64,000 bases of DNA from Planctomycetota bacterium (lineage in GTDB: Bacteria; Planctomycetota; JAPUJT01). Numbering within the stretch: position 1 is the stretch's first letter; each line of letters starts with the position of its first letter. The DNA is taken from assembly GCA_027296055.1 (NCBI GenBank), contig JAPUJT010000049.1, positions 62,001 to 126,000 of the forward strand, written 5' to 3'. Below, one piece after another: positions 17,801 to 24,763 of this stretch. Made by a program: the position numbers and the translations under genes. Below the pieces are notes generated by a model, which ran no database searches, was not told the DNA's origin, and saw only the letters and a list, made by a program, of their open reading frames with translations.

Positions 17801-18124
17801 AGAGGGGCGACCCTCGCTGACAGGGAAGAGGCGAGTGGGACGCGGGAGAAAGAGGCGGAGATCCAGAGCGAGATCGGCCGCGGAGTCCGGGTCAGCGGTG
17901 ATCGCGAGGATAGGGGACGGGCGAGCGGTAGCCACCGCGCCGAGCAGGAGGGCCGGCGATCCGCCGAGGAGACCGCCGACGCGCGCACCCCTTCCGGACT
18001 CGAGCTCCCGGATGAGGCGAGCCACATCAGGGGATTCGAGGAAGCGGGTCAGCACCTCGGAGATCACCGGGTCTCCACCCGGCCGCGCGGTCCCGAGGTC
18101 CTTCGGGATACTGGTCGGCTTCAT
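14870..18124 (-). CDS. mfd: Transcription-repair coupling factor Mfd
   Basis: 1084 residues, close to the usual 1100-1150. Domains in order are: the UvrB-like N-terminal region (residues 1-340, with F-A-R-R-G-G-I-I-D-F); the CarD-type RNA polymerase-interaction domain from about 423 (L-K-P-G-D-W-V-V-H-L-T-K-G-I-G-R-F); the RecG-like translocase with Walker A G-D-V-G-Y-G-K-T-E (about 575) and D-E-E-Q motif II (about 676); and the TRG segment with G-R-V-G-R-Y. A C-terminal D7 domain completes it. Mfd removes RNA polymerase stalled at lesions and recruits UvrA. The start region has no strong SD. It lies 75 bp downstream of the DUF1028 gene on the same strand. Confidence 0.98.
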   Translation of the reverse strand: MKPTSIPKDLGTARPGGDPVISEVLTRFLESPDVARLIRELESGRGARVGGLLGGSPALLLGAVATARPSPILAITADPDSAADLALDLRLFLPRPTRLFPVSEGRPSPTEPDPLSAERLLVLEGLGRGTIQVVVAPVHALLQPVPSPAEMRDGGLRLEVGQVYAPDALSGKLDEAGLERVPLVEFPGQFARRGGIIDFCPPTGEGPYRIEFADDVVDSIRCFETGSQRSVEKVVELQATLTAPAGGGTATLADYLSGGAVVALLEPGSIGARAEEAQTLLGQEGISQPIAELIEPIQERDGVLLEMTSLPPPPGKRSFQLRVESVQRVAGDISEIAREVRALLERGDQVRVYCTTKAERERFEQILDDQKLSGVICSTAPLSRGFSLPDLRCSILTNREMFHRYRERREPRRLPAGRPVDAFWDLKPGDWVVHLTKGIGRFLQIIRMKKRGKWQEFLVIEYRDSAKLYVPAARIDLVQKYIGAKGLRPKLSPLGGRAWEKRKSEVAAAVEDFASELLEVQAIRGAQEGIRYPEDDEWQREFESSFPFPDTPDQAQTIIAIKEDMTRLRPMDRLICGDVGYGKTELAIRAAFKAATAGYQVAVLVPTTVLAEQHFHTFTERMADYPIHVEVLSRFRKRSEQKAILERMARGDVEILIGTHRILSKDVIFRNLGMVIIDEEQRFGVRHKEILKQLRRTVDVLTLTATPIPRTLHMALLGIRDISSLSTPPRDRLSIQTRVTRFDEHLIREAILLEKARGGQIFFVHNRVKSIDRMAARLRRLIPEATFDVVHGQMNESLLEKRMVRFVAGETDVLVTTTIIESGLDLPNVNTMIINMAHRFGLADLHQLRGRVGRYRNRAFAYMLLPERGPILPPAEKRLRAIEEFSELGAGFQIAMRDLEIRGAGNILGPQQTGHIASVGYDLYCRLLGQAVARRREQPVIEPPEVDILLDLDAFIPEEYIPHAGVRFQVYRKFASAAERDDLVEIREELRDRFGEPPESVEGLFVLARLRLGAGARGVTGLIRQDEGLEIRHRDPAGLDSLDAILPFRLARLDERTSLIPYSEPGLGTSEAVRALVLAFEQDR

Positions 18125-18199
18125 CTCGTATCAATTGTCCAAGGACCGGCAAGGACTGTATATCACGCCCGGGGGGGTCTTGGCCAGGTGGGGGGCATC

Positions 18200-19399
18200 T
18201 CAGGCGGTTTTTGGCCTGGGAGAGGACCGCCGCATCAGGTGCAGGATGCCTGCGAGAGCCAGGAAGGGGAGCAATGTCCCCCATAGCGTGTAGATGTCCA
18301 TCGGCGGGCCTGCCACCAGCGCGCAACCTCCTCCACCGCTCGATCTCTTCTTCACGCTGACCGGGAGGAACTGTACGATCGGCTGATCCATCAGGGTGAC
18401 GGGCCCGCCCTGTCCCTGGACCAGTCCGGTGAATTGGCCGGAGCCGGAGCCCTGGCCGGCGGTGAAGACGGCCGTGTACGTCCCGTCCAGATTGTCGACG
18501 ACGGGGTCGAGGACGCCTCCTCCCGCCAGGGCTATGGTGACCAGCTCGCCCGGGCCGAGGTCCATGACTGCGTTGTTGCGAGGGATGACCGTTACGGTCG
18601 TCTGGTCCTGCCCGTCGCCTTTCAGGGTTGTGCTGGCTACCGTCACGGAAGAAGTGAAAGGGTCGGGCTCCCCGGCCAGACCAGCCTTCCAGTTGTCGTA
18701 CAGGCCCTGCAGGAGGTCGATAGGGTTCTCGGTCGGGATCGTATTGCTCACATTCAGCTCGAGATAGGGGGTGGGCCCGTCCCCGAGGCGAACGACCTTC
18801 ACGAAGGCCGATATGGAGGGTTTGCTGTCAGGGAGACAACGTCTGTCGGCGCCCGCCACGTTCGCCGCCTGAAGGGCAGCCATCAGGCGGTCCGCCAGCG
18901 GGCCCGTCGAGGCGAGGAAGGCGGTCTCCATCTCGACGAGGACGTCGTAAGTCGCCGGATCGAGGAGTATGTTCCCCTGGATCGCGTAGGTCTGTCCCGT
19001 GATGTGATCCGCGTGGGCGGACGTGCTCGAGCCGGTGTAGGCCGCGCTGGTCGGGAGCCCAAGGCGAAGATCGACGACGCCGTATTGTCGGAGGCCCGGG
19101 TTCCCCCCCGAATCCCACATGATCACGTAGTCGAGGATTTCCTGCGGGGTGTCGCCGGCCAGCATTCGATTGCGAGCGAGGTTCTGGTTCGAGGCCGTGT
19201 ACCAGGCCTGCGTGTGAATCGCCCCGACCCCTTCGATGATGTCGTTGATGATGAATGCGCCGGAGATGCAGGAGGCTCCGGCGCCGCCAATCTCCCCGGT
19301 CACGGGGTCCACCGCCACGATCGAAAACGTGGCGTGCGAGGATGCGATGCCGATGGGCAGTATCAGGACGGCGATCGTCAGTGCGCGGACGGATCTCAT
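18200..19399 (-). CDS. Exported DUF1028 (Ntn-hydrolase-like) protein with C-terminal Cys/TM sorting tail
   Basis: 399 residues. ATG 19399 follows AGGAGGAG. A signal peptide ends near A-S-S-H-A, leaving the typical DUF1028 start T-F-S-I-V-A-V-D-P-V-T-G-E-I-G-G-A-G-A-S. The family has an Ntn-hydrolase-like core with a Thr/Ser near the mature N terminus; activity is not established. Beyond it is a beta-sandwich (about residues 255-350, invasin-like: T-V-A-S-T-T-L-K-G-D-G-Q-D-Q-T-T). The tail is S-S-G-G-G-G-C, a hydrophobic helix and a basic end (M-R-R-S-S-P-R-P-K). This tripartite tail looks like a MYXO/JDVT-CTERM-type sorting signal. Own promoter at 19441-19470. Confidence 0.85.
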   Translation of the reverse strand: MRSVRALTIAVLILPIGIASSHATFSIVAVDPVTGEIGGAGASCISGAFIINDIIEGVGAIHTQAWYTASNQNLARNRMLAGDTPQEILDYVIMWDSGGNPGLRQYGVVDLRLGLPTSAAYTGSSTSAHADHITGQTYAIQGNILLDPATYDVLVEMETAFLASTGPLADRLMAALQAANVAGADRRCLPDSKPSISAFVKVVRLGDGPTPYLELNVSNTIPTENPIDLLQGLYDNWKAGLAGEPDPFTSSVTVASTTLKGDGQDQTTVTVIPRNNAVMDLGPGELVTIALAGGGVLDPVVDNLDGTYTAVFTAGQGSGSGQFTGLVQGQGGPVTLMDQPIVQFLPVSVKKRSSGGGGCALVAGPPMDIYTLWGTLLPFLALAGILHLMRRSSPRPKTA

Positions 19400-19440
19400 C
19401 GATAGCTCCTCCTCTTTCCAGCTCCTCATAGCGAGACGTC

Positions 19441-19470
19441 ATTATAAATTGCCGGTATCATGGAAACCAA
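19441..19470 (-). promoter_or_regulatory. Sigma-70-like promoter of the DUF1028 gene
   Basis: Minus strand TTGGTT (19470-19465), an 18 bp spacer and a perfect TATAAT (19446-19441). The start would be near 19434. The site lies in the 73 bp gap shared with the divergent S41 gene, for which I see no clear promoter. Confidence 0.65.
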
Positions 19471-19472
19471 GG

Positions 19473-20717
19473 ATGTCTCAGATCGCGCCAAATCGTTCAT
19501 TTCGGGGGTCGATAGCCGTCACGGCCGTGGCGGCGCTTCTCTGCCTGCTCTCCACCGCCGGAAGGGCGGAAACAGCCCTTCCGACGGACGAGGGCGCCGA
19601 GGAGGTCCTCGATGAGGCCTGGCGGGTCGTGGGCCGGCATTTCTACGACGCGAGCTTCTCCGGCCTGGATTGGACCGAGGTGGGCAGGAGGTATCGCGCC
19701 CTGGCGCGCGAGACGTCGGGGGGCCGTCCCGTCCACGACCTGATCAACCGGATGCTGGGTGAGCTGAGGGCTTCACACATGGTGCTGATCGAGAGCGAAC
19801 TGTATCGGAATCACGTGCGGACCGAGCACGACGATCGCAAGGCGATCCTGATCGGGCTCGAGCTGGTCCTCCTGGAGGAGAGTTACTTCGTCATCTCGGT
19901 GTTGCAAGGCGGTCCGGCGGAGAGAGCGGGGATCCGGCGGGGAGACAGGATCGTCTCGGTGAACGAGACGCCGCTCGAGCGGTCGGATCGACTCCTTCCC
20001 GCGGGAAGTGATCCGGGCCTCTCGGTCCCTCACCTCTTCCGGATCTCGGCTGGCCGCGGAGCTCCGGTACGGTTGGGAATCCGACGATCAAATAATTCCT
20101 CCACCGTGGAGGTCCGAGAAGTGCTTCCGGAAAGGACGAATCAGATCGAGGCGATGCGGAAGAGCGTGCGTGTACTCGAGCGGGAAGGAATCCGGATCGG
20201 GATGATCCACCTTCGACATCTCATGTCTCCCCGGGTAGCCCGGATACTCGAGGAGGCCATGGAGGACGAGTGGCGCGATCTGGACGGGCTCGTGGTTGAC
20301 CTGCGGGGAAGGGGAGGATCTGCCGGGGTGGCGAAAAGGATCTTGAAGGTGCTGGGCGATCTGGATCTGCCCGTTGTGGGGGTGATCGACGAGATGACAC
20401 GGAGCGCCAAGGAGATCGTCGCCTACCGTCTCCGGAAGGACGGGATCGGAACCCTGGTCGGTGAGCGGACTCAGGGGGCCGTCCTGGCGGGCAATTTCCA
20501 TCGCCTGTCGGACGGCTCCGTCCTGCTGATCGCCGTCGAGGATGTGAGCAGGCTAACGGACGGCGTGACTCTCGAGGGACTCGGCGTCGAGCCGGATGTC
20601 TGGATCGAGGACCGGATCGCCTACGCCGGGGGAGAGGATCGGATCCTCGAGCGGGCTATCGAAGTGGTCGTGGCCAGGACCCGCGGGCTCCCCACGCGAT
20701 CGCGGAGATTCTACTGA
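19473..20717 (+). CDS. Exported S41-like (C-terminal-processing type) peptidase, catalytic Lys replaced
   Basis: 414 residues. Signal peptide of about 32 residues (S-I-A-V-T-A-V-A-A-L-L-C-L-L-S-T-A-G-R-A). An N-terminal helical part (W-R-V-V-G-R-H-F-Y-D) is followed by a PDZ domain at about 125-215 (G-G-P-A-E-R-A-G-I-R-R-G-D-R-I-V-S-V-N) and the S41 fold, with I-G-M-I-H-L-R-H-L and L-V-V-D-L-R-G-R-G-G. The catalytic Ser is probably that of T-R-S-A-K-E-I-V-A-Y. The Lys of the usual G-K-G is Ala here (V-G-E-R-T-Q-G-A-V), so the Ser-Lys dyad is incomplete. It may be inactive or use the nearby Lys of S-A-K-E. ATG 19473 has only a weak SD. Confidence 0.8.
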   Translation: MSQIAPNRSFRGSIAVTAVAALLCLLSTAGRAETALPTDEGAEEVLDEAWRVVGRHFYDASFSGLDWTEVGRRYRALARETSGGRPVHDLINRMLGELRASHMVLIESELYRNHVRTEHDDRKAILIGLELVLLEESYFVISVLQGGPAERAGIRRGDRIVSVNETPLERSDRLLPAGSDPGLSVPHLFRISAGRGAPVRLGIRRSNNSSTVEVREVLPERTNQIEAMRKSVRVLEREGIRIGMIHLRHLMSPRVARILEEAMEDEWRDLDGLVVDLRGRGGSAGVAKRILKVLGDLDLPVVGVIDEMTRSAKEIVAYRLRKDGIGTLVGERTQGAVLAGNFHRLSDGSVLLIAVEDVSRLTDGVTLEGLGVEPDVWIEDRIAYAGGEDRILERAIEVVVARTRGLPTRSRRFY

Positions 20718-20731
20718 ATGCACATTCCGAG

Positions 20732-22993
20732 TTACTCATCTAGTTGCTTCGCGAGCTCGGCAGGGTCGCTGGTGGGGAGCTTGCAGGCATAATTCTCGCA
20801 GACGTATGCGGTCGCCTTGCCCCCCAACATGCCCCGGTCCTTCAGCATGGGCATCAGGGTCAGGAGGGACGCGGCTCCCTCGCCGGTGGGGACGAGAGCT
20901 ATCACCTTGTTGGGTATGAACCGCTTGTGGATCGTGTCGAGGAGGGCGGCGAGGCCAGGGTCGCCTGGCGGCCCAGCGAGCACGATCTCCTTGGGCTTGC
21001 CCAGCAGAAAATCTACCGCACAGAGGGATTGAGGATAGCCGCGCGGGTGCTGGGCAATCTGCGCACCGAAGGCCTTTATCGTGTTCTCGCCTCTCTCGAT
21101 CCACTTCTTGTCCGACGTCCACTCCCCAAGCCTCAGCAGGTTCAAGGCGGCGACGGAGTTGCCCGAGGGGAGCGCCCCGTCGTACACCTCCTTCGGACGG
21201 GCGATGAGCTCCTCGGCATCCGAACCGGCGAAGTAGAATCCCCCCCCCTTGTCGTCCCAGAAGAGACGGACCATCTCATCGGTGAGGCGGATCGCTTCGC
21301 GGAAGTACCGATCATCCCACGTGGCCTGATACAGGTCGAGGAGGGCCGCGGAGAAGAAGGCGTAGTCGTCGATGAAGCCGTGGATGCCGGACTCACCGTC
21401 CCGATGCCGCCGGAGCAAGCGACCATCCTTCACGAGCCGCTCCAGGGCGAAATCGGCCGCCCTCTTGCCGGCGTCGAGATACCGGTCGTCCCCGAGCACC
21501 TCGTAGGCGAAGGCCATCGAGGAGATCATCAGGCCGTTCCAGGCTGTGATGATCTTGTCGTCGAGATAGGGGCGGATTCTCTTGCCCCGGACCTCGAAGA
21601 GCTTCTTCTTCGAACGCTCCAGGATCTCTAGCCAGGCTCCCTCCTCCATGCCCGCCTTCGCCGGGAATTCCTCCGGAGGGAGGGGCAGGTGGAGAATGCT
21701 CTTTCCCGTGGTCTCGAAGTTTCCCGTCTTCGTCACGCCGTAGTAGCTTTTGATCAGCTCGCCGTCCTTCTTCCCGAGGATTTCGACCAGCTCTGCCGGA
21801 GTCCAGACGTAGAAGACCCCCTCCTCCTTCTTGCTGTCCACGTCCTCCGCGCTGTCCGCGTCCTCCGCCGAGTAGAAACCTCCCGAGGGAGCCAGCATGT
21901 CGCGCAGGACATAGTCGAGAATCTCGCGGGCGATCCGGGCGTAAAGCTCCTTCCCCGTGAGCTGGTACGCCTCGAGGTATGCTCGCGCCAGGAGGGCGTT
22001 GTCATAGAGCATCTTCTCGAAATGGGGGACGAGCCAGCGGGCATCCGTCGAGTAGCGATGGAAGCCTCCTCCGAGATGATCGTACATCCCTCCCCGGTAC
22101 ATCATCTCCAGGGTCTTCTCGATCATCGGAAGCGCCTCGGCGTTACTCGTCCTCCGGTAGTAGCGCATCATGAAGGAGAGTTCCATGCTGCGGGGGAATT
22201 TCGGAGCACGTCCGAATCCTCCGTAGGCGGGATCGAAGCTGGCCTTCAGGTCGGCGTAGGCGATGTCCAGGACGGCGGCGTTCACCTCCCCGGCCTCGCT
22301 CCGTTCCGTGTGCTTCTCCAGGGCCTCGGCGATCTTCAGCGCGTCTTTCTCGATCTCCTCCCGCTTGGTCTTCCAGATCTCCGAGATCCTCGTCAGCATG
22401 TCCAGGAAGCTCGGCATCCCCATCCGGCGTGGCATGGGGTAGTAGGTGCCGCCGAAGAACGGGATTTCCTCGGGTGTGAGCCAGACGCTGAGGGGCCAGC
22501 CCCCCCTTCCCGTCTTTAGCTGGACATAGGACATGTAGATCCCGTCGACGTCTGGTCGTTCCTCCCGGTCCACCTTGATCGAGATGAAGTGGTCGTTCAT
22601 GAACTTGGCGACCTCCTCGTTCTCGAACGACTCATGCTCCATCACGTGGCACCAGTGGCACGTCGAGTACCCGATGCTCAGGAAGACCGGCTTGTCCTCG
22701 GCCTTGGCCCTCTCGAAGGCCTCCTCTCCCCACGGATACCAGTCGACGGGGTTATGGGCATGTTGGAGGAGATACGGGCTCTTCTCCTTCGCCAGCCGAT
22801 TCGTGTGCTTTGGGGCCTGTTCGCCGCCCATCTTCTCTCCTTCTTGGCCCTTCTCGTCGCCCACGGGTTGGCCCGCCAGGACGGCGGAGGCGTCCTGGGA
22901 ACAGCAGGCGGCAAAGGGTAGGCAGAGGATGAAGGCCAGCAGGACGGTGTGAAACTCCCGCCGCCCGCCCGAGCTCGATGTTGAACTACCCAC
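20732..22993 (-). CDS. DUF255 thioredoxin-domain lipoprotein (YyaL/SSP411 type)
   Basis: 753 residues. GTG 22993 begins 2 bases after the stop of the upstream gene, so translation is probably coupled. A hydrophobic segment with F-A-A-C suggests a lipoprotein (Cys30). The DUF255 thioredoxin-like domain follows: [22 protein letters not shown], then [15 protein letters not shown] (CxxC). Next is an alpha/alpha-barrel glycosidase-like region ([22 protein letters not shown]). Homologues such as human SPATA20 are widespread and poorly characterised. Most are cytoplasmic, so the export signal is unusual. Second gene of an operon with the HEAT/hydrolase gene. Confidence 0.92.
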   Translation of the reverse strand: MGSSTSSSGGRREFHTVLLAFILCLPFAACCSQDASAVLAGQPVGDEKGQEGEKMGGEQAPKHTNRLAKEKSPYLLQHAHNPVDWYPWGEEAFERAKAEDKPVFLSIGYSTCHWCHVMEHESFENEEVAKFMNDHFISIKVDREERPDVDGIYMSYVQLKTGRGGWPLSVWLTPEEIPFFGGTYYPMPRRMGMPSFLDMLTRISEIWKTKREEIEKDALKIAEALEKHTERSEAGEVNAAVLDIAYADLKASFDPAYGGFGRAPKFPRSMELSFMMRYYRRTSNAEALPMIEKTLEMMYRGGMYDHLGGGFHRYSTDARWLVPHFEKMLYDNALLARAYLEAYQLTGKELYARIAREILDYVLRDMLAPSGGFYSAEDADSAEDVDSKKEEGVFYVWTPAELVEILGKKDGELIKSYYGVTKTGNFETTGKSILHLPLPPEEFPAKAGMEEGAWLEILERSKKKLFEVRGKRIRPYLDDKIITAWNGLMISSMAFAYEVLGDDRYLDAGKRAADFALERLVKDGRLLRRHRDGESGIHGFIDDYAFFSAALLDLYQATWDDRYFREAIRLTDEMVRLFWDDKGGGFYFAGSDAEELIARPKEVYDGALPSGNSVAALNLLRLGEWTSDKKWIERGENTIKAFGAQIAQHPRGYPQSLCAVDFLLGKPKEIVLAGPPGDPGLAALLDTIHKRFIPNKVIALVPTGEGAASLLTLMPMLKDRGMLGGKATAYVCENYACKLPTSDPAELAKQLDE

Positions 22994-22995
22994 GC

Positions 22996-24597
22996 TCAGG
23001 ACTTGCCCTTCCTCGACGATTTGATGAAGCTGCGGACGACGGAGATGAACGCCTCGTTCTCCTCGATGAAGGGGACGTTGGCGGACTTCTCGAAGATGTG
23101 GACCTTGGAATTCCGATAGAATTTCTGGATCTTCCTCACGTCCCCCTTCTGGTATCTCGGGGTCCTCTTTCCCCAGAGGATGAGGGTCGGCACCGACACC
23201 CTATTCTGACTGGTCATCTCGAAATTGACGAAGGCCACGCCCGCGGCCTGAACGCCGCCGCGTGTGTCCTTTCTGAGGCCTTGGTTGATCAGGAGCCCGA
23301 TCGAGGTGTCGAACTGCCCGGCCCACCAGAGAGTGAAGTGCAGCCGCGGCTCGAACTTGCGGCGCTCCTCATCGTCCTTGGGGGTGTAGACCTTTTCGCC
23401 AGTTTGCTGATTGAACTGGTGGAACTGGGCATGGTGCTGCAGGTCCGGGTTCTTCCGTCTCTTGGCGTCATCGATCACCTGCTGGGTCTGCTTGTTCAGG
23501 GCCCCCACACCGGAGTTCGGCGACAGGAGGATCATCTGCGCGACGTGACGCGGGTATTTGCTGGCAAACCTCATCGCGACCCAGCAGGACTGCTGATCGG
23601 CGAGGATCCCGATTTTCCTCTGGCCATTATCCTTCATCCATTTGGCGAAGGCGTCGCAAAGCTGATCCACCGGATAGGTGATCCAGTCGTTCTTGTCTCG
23701 CTCCAGCTTCTCGAAGTTCGAGAGGGGAGGCAGGTTGCAGAAGTAGATCCGGGCCGTCTTGGCCAGGGGGTCGAGGTAATCCTCCATGTACTTGCCCGTG
23801 AAGCCGTATTCCGGGAGGACGACGAGCGGCGCCCCCATTCCCTTGACCCTGAAGTCGAGGCGAACACCCGCCACCGTCTTCTGCTCATCCTTCAGCTTGT
23901 GGCCAGCCTCCTCGGCCCTGCGGATCTCCTCCTCATCGATCTCTTCTTCGAAATCGTAGTTTTCTTTGTGGCCCTCCCACCAGTTCCGCCAGTCGACCGC
24001 GGCGGCGCCGAGGTACTTCCCCGTGAGCCTCTCCAGGCCCTGCCGGACGGCGAGGAAGACCCGGTACTTCAGGTCTTCGTTCTCCATCGTGGTGATGAGC
24101 GCCTCGATACAGGCCTTGTCCTCGATCCTCCCGAGGGCACGGGCGGCCGAGATGCGGACATGGGTCTTGTCCTTCTCGAGCGCATTGACGAGGAGCGGGA
24201 TGTAAGCCGGGTCCTTCTTGATACCCAGGGCGACGATGATTCCCTCGCGGACCTGGAGAGACTTGTCCTTCTCCAGCGCCTCGAGGGCCTCCTCGAACCG
24301 TGCCTCGCTGCTCACTTTCGCGATGTGGGTTTGCCCCGCGCGCCGAACGTACCAGTCGGGATCCTTGAGGACCCGTTTCAGTATCTGCTCGAACTGCTTC
24401 GGATCCTCCGCGTCGAGGGCCCTGGCGGCCTTCATCCTGATATCCGTGTCGTAGTCGGTGAAATCTTTCCTGAACTTCTGGTACCAATCCGATTCCGAGC
24501 TCTTCTTCTTCCTCTTCTTCTGGGTGTTCGTCGGATCGGCATGAACGATGCCTGGAATCAAGAGCACTGCCAGGATAGGTAGGGCCCACCGTTTCAT
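22996..24597 (-). CDS. Exported HEAT-repeat / alpha-beta-hydrolase fusion, catalytic residues degenerate
   Basis: 533 residues with a signal peptide ([15 protein letters not shown]). GAGAGGAGAG precedes ATG. HEAT-like repeats span about 45-190 ([30 protein letters not shown]). An acidic linker leads to an alpha/beta-hydrolase fold (about 245-530: [25 protein letters not shown]). The elbow expected as G-x-S-x-G reads D-Q-Q-S-C-W, and the C-terminal catalytic His region reads S-A-N-V-P-F-I-E-E, where active enzymes have G-H-x-P-x-x-E. It is probably a binding protein rather than an esterase. Promoter at 24655-24683. Confidence 0.8.
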   Translation of the reverse strand: MKRWALPILAVLLIPGIVHADPTNTQKKRKKKSSESDWYQKFRKDFTDYDTDIRMKAARALDAEDPKQFEQILKRVLKDPDWYVRRAGQTHIAKVSSEARFEEALEALEKDKSLQVREGIIVALGIKKDPAYIPLLVNALEKDKTHVRISAARALGRIEDKACIEALITTMENEDLKYRVFLAVRQGLERLTGKYLGAAAVDWRNWWEGHKENYDFEEEIDEEEIRRAEEAGHKLKDEQKTVAGVRLDFRVKGMGAPLVVLPEYGFTGKYMEDYLDPLAKTARIYFCNLPPLSNFEKLERDKNDWITYPVDQLCDAFAKWMKDNGQRKIGILADQQSCWVAMRFASKYPRHVAQMILLSPNSGVGALNKQTQQVIDDAKRRKNPDLQHHAQFHQFNQQTGEKVYTPKDDEERRKFEPRLHFTLWWAGQFDTSIGLLINQGLRKDTRGGVQAAGVAFVNFEMTSQNRVSVPTLILWGKRTPRYQKGDVRKIQKFYRNSKVHIFEKSANVPFIEENEAFISVVRSFIKSSRKGKS

Positions 24598-24654
24598 GCG
24601 AACTCTCCTCTCAGGGGGTGTGATCGGGATGTAGTATCTCTCCTCGAAGCCTAC

Positions 24655-24683
24655 ATCTTATATAGCATACCAGGATCAGTCAA
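24655..24683 (-). promoter_or_regulatory. Sigma-70-like promoter of the HEAT/hydrolase-DUF255 operon
   Basis: Minus strand TTGACT (24683-24678), a 17 bp spacer and TAAGAT (24660-24655). The start would be near 24648, about 50 bp before ATG 24597. Confidence 0.7.
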
Positions 24684-24763
24684 CCTGGCCAGGTCAGGGC
24701 GAGATCGGCGCCGCTTTCGCGCTGGATGCGGGGCCCGGATATGGTAGGGGTGGCACGAGTCCT

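Noticed and set aside
22978..24582. Long plus-strand open frame opposite the HEAT/hydrolase gene (534 codons)
   Set aside because: It is antisense to a gene with signal peptide, SD and recognisable domains. Long antisense frames are expected at this GC content. The same applies to the long frames opposite mfd, the aminotransferases and the glycosyltransferases.
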